64,000 bases of DNA from Acidaminococcus hominis (GTDB lineage: Bacteria; Bacillota; Negativicutes; Acidaminococcales; Acidaminococcaceae), in the NCBI RefSeq assembly GCF_021044795.1, contig NZ_JAJNOP010000012.1; one strand, given 5' to 3'. Numbering within the stretch: position 1 is the first letter of the stretch; every line of letters begins with the position of its first letter. The translations under genes and the position numbers were made by a program. The notes under the pieces are model-generated. The model worked only from the letters and a program-made list of their open reading frames with translations. It did no database searches and was not told where the DNA came from. Below, in pieces: positions 61,028-64,000 of the stretch.

Positions 61028-62215
61028 TTACTTCTTATATTCCTCCGCCAGCTTCTTAAACAGCGGCAGGGACTTTTTGATGGTATCGTAGTTAATGCAG
61101 TAGCTGGCCCGGAAATACCCAGGGCAGCCAAAGTCCGTGCCCGGTACCAGCAGCAGATCATACTTCTTGGCCCGTTCACAGAAAGCATAGTCGTCTTTTT
61201 CCAGACATTTGGGGAACAGATAGAAGGCACCCTGTGGCTTTAACACCGTAAAGCCAGCCTCTTTCAGGCCCTTGTACAGCAGTTCGCCGTTTCTTCTGTA
61301 GGGTTCCACATTGGACGGTTTCCCAGCGCAGCGGGCCACCACCAGCTGCCACAGAGAAGGCGCATTCACGTGGGTCATCACCCGGCCAGCCCCGGCAATA
61401 GCGCCGTACACCCGGCCAAAATCCGCCACCTTATTGGGCACTACCACATACCCAATCCGTTCGCCCGGCAGGGAGAAGGATTTGCTGTAGGAGTAGCACA
61501 CCAACGTGTTGTCGTAGTAGTTGGGAATATACGGAACCACCACGTCATCATAAACGATTTCCCGGTACGGTTCATCGGCAATGATGAAAATCGGATGGCC
61601 ATATTCCTTTTCCTTGGCCGCGAGAATTTGGGCCAGTTTCTTGATGGTCGCTTCCGAATACACCACCCCGCTGGGGTTATTGGGGGAATTGACAATGACC
61701 CCTTTGGTGTGAGGCGTTACCGCCTTTTCAAAAGCGTCGAAGTCAATTTGGAAATCCTCGGTTTGTGCCGGGACTACCACCAGCTTGGCACCGGTGGACT
61801 CTACAAAGCAGCGATATTCAGGGAAGAAAGGAGCCAGCGCAATGAACTCGTCCCCGTCTTCTGCCAGTGCCTTGAAACAGATGGAAATAGCAGCCGCAGC
61901 GCCGCCTACCATAAACAGGTTAGCCCCGGTAAAATCCGTGCCAAACCGTCTGTTGATATCCTTGGCCAGCGTTTCCCGCACTTCCGGGTTGCCGGCAGCC
62001 ACCGTGTAGCTGTGAATGGCCTGAGGCGGCAGTTCCGTCATAATATCCAGCACCGCCTGCTTGATGTATTCAGGAGCCGGTACATTGGGATTGCCCAAGC
62101 TGAAGTCGCAGATATTTTCTTCCCCCACTTCCGCAGCCCGTTTCCGGCCATATTCAAAAATCGTGCGAATCGTGGATTTTTTGGTACCCAATTCATACAT
62201 TTTCTCAGAAACCAT
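61028..62215 (-). CDS. Pyridoxal-phosphate aminotransferase, class I
   Basis: Family motifs are SLGNPNVPAP near 40, NSPNNPSG near 175, ADEPYREIVYDD near 215 and the Schiff-base lysine in SYSKSFSLPGERIGY near 245. The C-terminal Arg of the carboxylate site is in YFRASYCIN near 370. At 395 residues it resembles aspartate/alanine or aromatic aminotransferases; substrate choice cannot be made from sequence alone. AAGGGGGGA lies five bases before the ATG. It stands alone with its own promoter. Confidence 0.9.
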   Translation of the reverse strand: MVSEKMYELGTKKSTIRTIFEYGRKRAAEVGEENICDFSLGNPNVPAPEYIKQAVLDIMTELPPQAIHSYTVAAGNPEVRETLAKDINRRFGTDFTGANLFMVGGAAAAISICFKALAEDGDEFIALAPFFPEYRCFVESTGAKLVVVPAQTEDFQIDFDAFEKAVTPHTKGVIVNSPNNPSGVVYSEATIKKLAQILAAKEKEYGHPIFIIADEPYREIVYDDVVVPYIPNYYDNTLVCYSYSKSFSLPGERIGYVVVPNKVADFGRVYGAIAGAGRVMTHVNAPSLWQLVVARCAGKPSNVEPYRRNGELLYKGLKEAGFTVLKPQGAFYLFPKCLEKDDYAFCERAKKYDLLLVPGTDFGCPGYFRASYCINYDTIKKSLPLFKKLAEEYKK

Positions 62216-62233
62216 GATAATCCCCCCTTAAAA

Positions 62234-62263
62234 GTAAAGCCTGCCCAAAGCAGATTACTTTAC
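62234..62263 (-). promoter_or_regulatory. Leader hairpin before the aminotransferase gene
   Basis: GTAAAG (62234-62239) pairs with CTTTAC (62258-62263) and inner CTGC with GCAG. It lies within the leader, just upstream of the ribosome site at 62221-62229, and could modulate initiation. Confidence 0.45.
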
Positions 62264-62290
62264 CTAGACAAAAATTTCACGTTACATTCT

Positions 62291-62299
62291 ATTATAGCA
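62291..62299 (-). promoter_or_regulatory. Extended -10 promoter of the aminotransferase gene
   Basis: TGCTATAAT on the minus strand (62299-62291) is a perfect extended -10; no good -35 is present. Confidence 0.6.
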
Positions 62300-62409
62300 C
62301 GTCTCCCCCACCCTGACTTAACAAATTTGTGTCATCCTATTGTACCCGCTAGATATAGTGATGCATTTTTTGCATGGATAAACAAAACCACCAGCCCGCA
62401 CGACCCTTT

Positions 62410-62465
62410 AAAGGCTCCAACCTTTAGGGGGGAGCTGTCACCGTAGGTGACTGAGCGGGGATACC
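62410..62465. repeat. Palindromic repeat family P, copy 1
   Basis: AAAGGCTCC...GGAGCT forms one hairpin and GTCACC-GTA-GGTGAC a second, followed by TGAGCGGGGATACC. The type (GGCTCC..GGGAGCTGTCA..TGACTGAGGG) resembles palindromic intergenic repeats I know from other gut Firmicute genomes. Confidence 0.75.
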
Positions 62466-62531
62466 CTGCACCATCGCCAGGAAGTTCGCTGACCGCACCA
62501 ATATCAAAGTTACCCAGAGGGCCACCCGTTT

Positions 62532-62589
62532 TTTTGCGGCCCCCGGCCGCATGCCTTCCACCACCATCAGCAGTCCAAGTGGGGGAAGG
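62532..62589. repeat. Double-hairpin module H, copy 1
   Basis: GCGGCC/GGCCGC (62536-62541/62545-62550) is followed by CCTTCCaCCAC paired with GTGGgGGAAGG (62554-62564/62579-62589, one mismatch). A near-copy lies at 63132-63186, with the same AGCA-TCCAAG loop. Confidence 0.75.
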
Positions 62590-62636
62590 TCGGCAATTAT
62601 TTTCTTAATTGCCTTCATCAAGCGTTGCGTTCGCGT

Positions 62637-62747
62637 CCAAACAGCGTCACAGCTATTCTAGAAGCTGTTTGGTACACGCGAGCCATGTGATAGCAGTCCA
62701 AGAAGCAAGCCCCCAGGGTGAAGGAGGATGGAGCACGGCGAACCACT
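62637..62747 (+). repeat. Structured repeat family R, copy B
   Basis: Perfect 9-bp arms CCAAACAGC (62637-62645) and GCTGTTTGG (62664-62672) precede the core GCGAGCCATGTGATAGCAG (from 62679), AAGCAAGCC and GCGAACCACT (62738-62747). Confidence 0.75.
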
Positions 62748-62867
62748 CAGAAAGCATTCCATTCATCTACTGGTCAAATGACAAAGAGGGTTATTGCACT
62801 TCTCTACGTACTATGACTTCTTTTCCTATACTCGTTTCGCACATGACCAGTATGGGCCTAAGACCGG

Positions 62868-62914
62868 CCCCTTCAAACGTGAAGGGGCTGTCAGCCCGCA
62901 GGGATGACTGAGGA
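62868..62914. repeat. Palindromic repeat family P, copy 2
   Basis: CCCCTTC-aaacgt-GAAGGGG (62868-62874/62881-62887) is followed by CTGTCAGCCC-gca-GGGaTGACTGAGG, the P-type second hairpin with one bulged base. Confidence 0.7.
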
Positions 62915-63034
62915 AGTTTATAATTCGGCCCCGCACTACACTCCGCCGACCGCACGACCAAAAATCCGGTACCGAGTTTTCTCCAGCTAAAAGTAATTAC
63001 GTTGGAAACTTTGACCTGGTTGGACTACCTGACG

Positions 63035-63186
63035 GTCCGCACTAGCCCCAAATGGGGACGGACTTTCCCCTTGGGAAAATGTCGCCCGCAGTGGCGACAA
63101 AAGGGTATAACCGAAGTTCATCCTCGGTTTTGCGGCCTCCCGGCCGCCTGCCTTCCCGCACCAACAGCAATCCAAGTGCGGGAAGG
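63035..63186. repeat. Run of six consecutive hairpins, ending in module H copy 2
   Basis: In order: GTCCG..CCCC-AAAT-GGGG..CGGAC (63035-63063); TTTCCC-CTT-GGGAAA (63064-63078); TGTCGCC-N6-GGCGACA (63080-63099); AACCGA-N9-TCGGTT (63109-63129); GCGGCC/GGCCGC (63132-63147); CCTTCCCGCAC/GTGCGGGAAGG (63151-63161/63176-63186, 11 bp perfect). Spacers are ten bases or fewer. Confidence 0.8.
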
Positions 63187-63270
63187 TGCCTGACGTTAGG
63201 AAGGCGGATGGGACTGACCTCCACTAACAGTCTGCCGACCGCACCAACCCTTAAAGGCTCCTCGCCTCTA

Positions 63271-63394
63271 TGCGGCCGCATCCAAACAGCCCGACAACTT
63301 CTGCAAGGGGATGTTTGGTCAATAAGGCCCATGCGATAGCGGCCTGCAAAGCAAGTCCGTCAGGACGCAGCTGCGCAGCGAGCCGCGAACCGCT
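63271..63394 (+). repeat. Structured repeat family R, copy C
   Basis: TGCGGCCGCA leads into arms CCAAACA (63282-63288) and TGTTTGG (63312-63318), then the core GGCCCATGCGATAGCGGCC, AAGCAAG and GCGAACCGCT (63385-63394). Confidence 0.7.
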
Positions 63395-63427
63395 GGGAGA
63401 GCTGTCACCGTAGGATGACTGAGGGAG
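63394..63427. repeat. Palindromic repeat family P, copy 3 (right half)
   Basis: GGGAGAGCTGTCACC-gta-GGaTGACTGAGGGA follows R copy C at once. The matching left half AAAGGCTCC is at 63253-63261, on the other side of copy C. Confidence 0.65.
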
Positions 63428-63433
63428 TTGTAT

Positions 63434-63560
63434 CCATTTCTCAAGGTCTTGGCCGTAGAGAAATGGAATATACGACCCCTGTGATAGCGGCCCGCGAAGT
63501 AAGCCTGAAAGGCGCAACTAAGCGGTTTGCCGCGAACCACTGAGTGGATACCCGGCACCA
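63434..63560 (+). repeat. Structured repeat family R, copy D
   Basis: Perfect arms CCATTTCTC (63434-63442) and GAGAAATGG (63458-63466) precede the core GACCCCTGTGATAGCGGCC (63474-63492), AAGTAAGCC-tgaaa-GGC, GCGAACCACT (63532-63541) and GGATACCCGGCACCA (63546-63560). It has the most complete 3' tail. Confidence 0.75.
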
Positions 63561-63590
63561 CATCACTTCAGGTCCGCTGACCGCACCAAC

Positions 63591-63649
63591 AGCACAACAT
63601 ACAAACTCCTGCCCAGATTCCGTCCAGGCAGGAGTTTGTGTGTTGTGCT
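63591..63649 (+). terminator. Long terminator-like stem with plus-strand T-tract
   Basis: A 23-bp stem (63591-63613 with 63627-63649) has a single non-Watson-Crick position, which is G-U in plus-strand RNA but A-C in minus-strand RNA. It is followed on the plus strand by TTTAATTTTG; the minus side has no T-run. The only nearby gene, the transporter, is on the minus strand and ends at 63672, so the orientation is unexpected. Confidence 0.6.
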
Positions 63650-63671
63650 TTAATTTTGTATTTCCTTCCCC

Positions 63672-64000
63672 CTACAGCAGTCCAATCATAGGAGCCACGG
63701 ACACAATAGCCACGCCGGCCACCAGCATCACAAGGGAAATCTTCAAAATAAAGCCCAACCAGATGTTATAGGGAATCTTGTACAGTTCCAGGGTCCCCAT
63801 GTTAGTAGCACTGGGATAGAACGAAGACGTGAAGTTCAGCCCAATGGTAAAGCAGGCAATCAGCAGCACCTGGCCGCCAATGGACCCAATGGGCGCCGAC
63901 TGGAACAGCGCATAGGCCACAGCCCCCAGAATGGGCATGGTAATCCCTGCCACGCCGCTGGTGGACTGCATAAAGAACCCGATGCCCACATAAGCCGCAG
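63672..64000 (-). CDS. YfcC/ArcD-like carrier protein, C-terminal part
   Basis: The frame is open to the window edge, so the start lies outside. About 109 residues are visible. They contain GFFMQSTSGVAGITMPIL, similar to the conserved re-entrant segment of YfcC/C4-dicarboxylate anaerobic carriers, and three membrane helices, the last ending in a short tail. Such proteins exchange amino acids or carboxylates across the inner membrane. The substrate cannot be inferred, and another member of the ion-transporter superfamily remains possible. Confidence 0.55.
   Translation of the reverse strand, partial: AAYVGIGFFMQSTSGVAGITMPILGAVAYALFQSAPIGSIGGQVLLIACFTIGLNFTSSFYPSATNMGTLELYKIPYNIWLGFILKISLVMLVAGVAIVSVAPMIGLL

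Larger units (their letters stand above)
62216..63671. other. Gene-free repeat island of 1.45 kb
   Basis: No open reading frame here has a ribosome site or a recognisable product. The stretch contains the aminotransferase promoter and leader, three copies of structured repeat R, three copies of palindromic repeat P, two copies of a double-hairpin module, four to five copies of a short GACCGCACCAA tail, and a long terminator-like stem. These are listed separately. Very little of it is free of inverted repeats. Confidence 0.85.

Noticed and set aside
60848..63560. CRISPR array formed by R copies
   Set aside because: Copies are too long, diverged and irregularly spaced, and one lies beyond a gene.
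62424..63561. Several small open frames in the repeat island
   Set aside because: They run through the hairpin repeats, lack ribosome sites and change frame between repeat copies.

Overview
The window reads as chromosomal core sequence of an anaerobic, moderately GC-rich Firmicute. Three things point to the Negativicutes, most likely the Acidaminococcus/Phascolarctobacterium group. CodY and the Firmicute gene orders dprA-topA-trmFO-xerC-codY and alaS-ireB-ruvX-DUF1292-mltG-U32 are present. IspH is fused to ribosomal protein S1, and PurL is the single long clostridial type. Anaerobic redox genes (NfnAB, HydF) sit beside a phosphatidylethanolamine pathway (Psd, PssA). The taxonomic placement is an inference; the gene calls do not depend on it. 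Almost every gene lies on the minus strand, so the window is probably one leading-strand block.

Layout, left to right. 1-1.5 kb: the 3' end of a TnpB-like transposase and a 5'-truncated, frameshifted gene, both on the plus strand. 1.5-4.7 kb: an unrecognised protein and two exported proteins. 4.7-9.8 kb: an operon with a HAD phosphatase, MTA/SAH deaminase, an MtnP-family phosphorylase and the electron-bifurcating transhydrogenase NfnAB. 9.9-12.6 kb: Psd, PssA and a membrane glycosyltransferase. 12.7-15.3 kb: a WecG/TagA glycosyltransferase, PrfC and tRNA-Pro(GGG). 15.3-18.1 kb: threonine branch (ACT protein, Hom, ThrB). 18.1-29.5 kb: a long housekeeping operon for phospholipid acylation (GpsA, PlsY, PlsC), ribosome assembly and translation (Der, IspH-S1, RluB), isoprenoids (IspH, Fni), CMP kinase and condensin ScpAB. 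29.5-36.1 kb: codY-xerC-trmFO-topA-dprA. 36.7-37.9 kb: hydF, the only complete plus-strand gene. 38-42.5 kb: an accessory redox cluster (LysR, secreted alpha/beta hydrolase, FMN reductase, lipoprotein flavodoxin, aldo/keto reductase). 42.6-51.6 kb: M16 peptidase, PurL, an Eis-like acetyltransferase and a DUF2156 protein. 51.6-60.7 kb: EF-P, peptidases, MltG, RuvX, IreB, a TetR-like regulator and AlaS. 61-62.2 kb: an aminotransferase. 62.2-63.7 kb: 1.45 kb without a gene, packed with repeats and hairpins. The window ends inside a transporter gene.

The least explained signal is in the two non-coding stretches at 60.8-61.0 and 62.4-63.65 kb. A structured element of about 110-150 bases occurs four times in the same orientation. 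Each copy has a hairpin of changing sequence followed by a conserved core. Two of the hairpins carry substitutions that keep pairing (G-U) only if the plus strand is the RNA. The copies are mixed with a second palindromic repeat, a run of at least six hairpins, and a 23-bp stem followed by a T-tract on the plus strand. Other points worth a look: an MtnP homologue whose base-pocket residues suggest 6-oxopurine specificity, next to a matching deaminase; a possible ATT start codon; a CodY-like box; and a duplicated 37-bp hairpin repeat before ireB.
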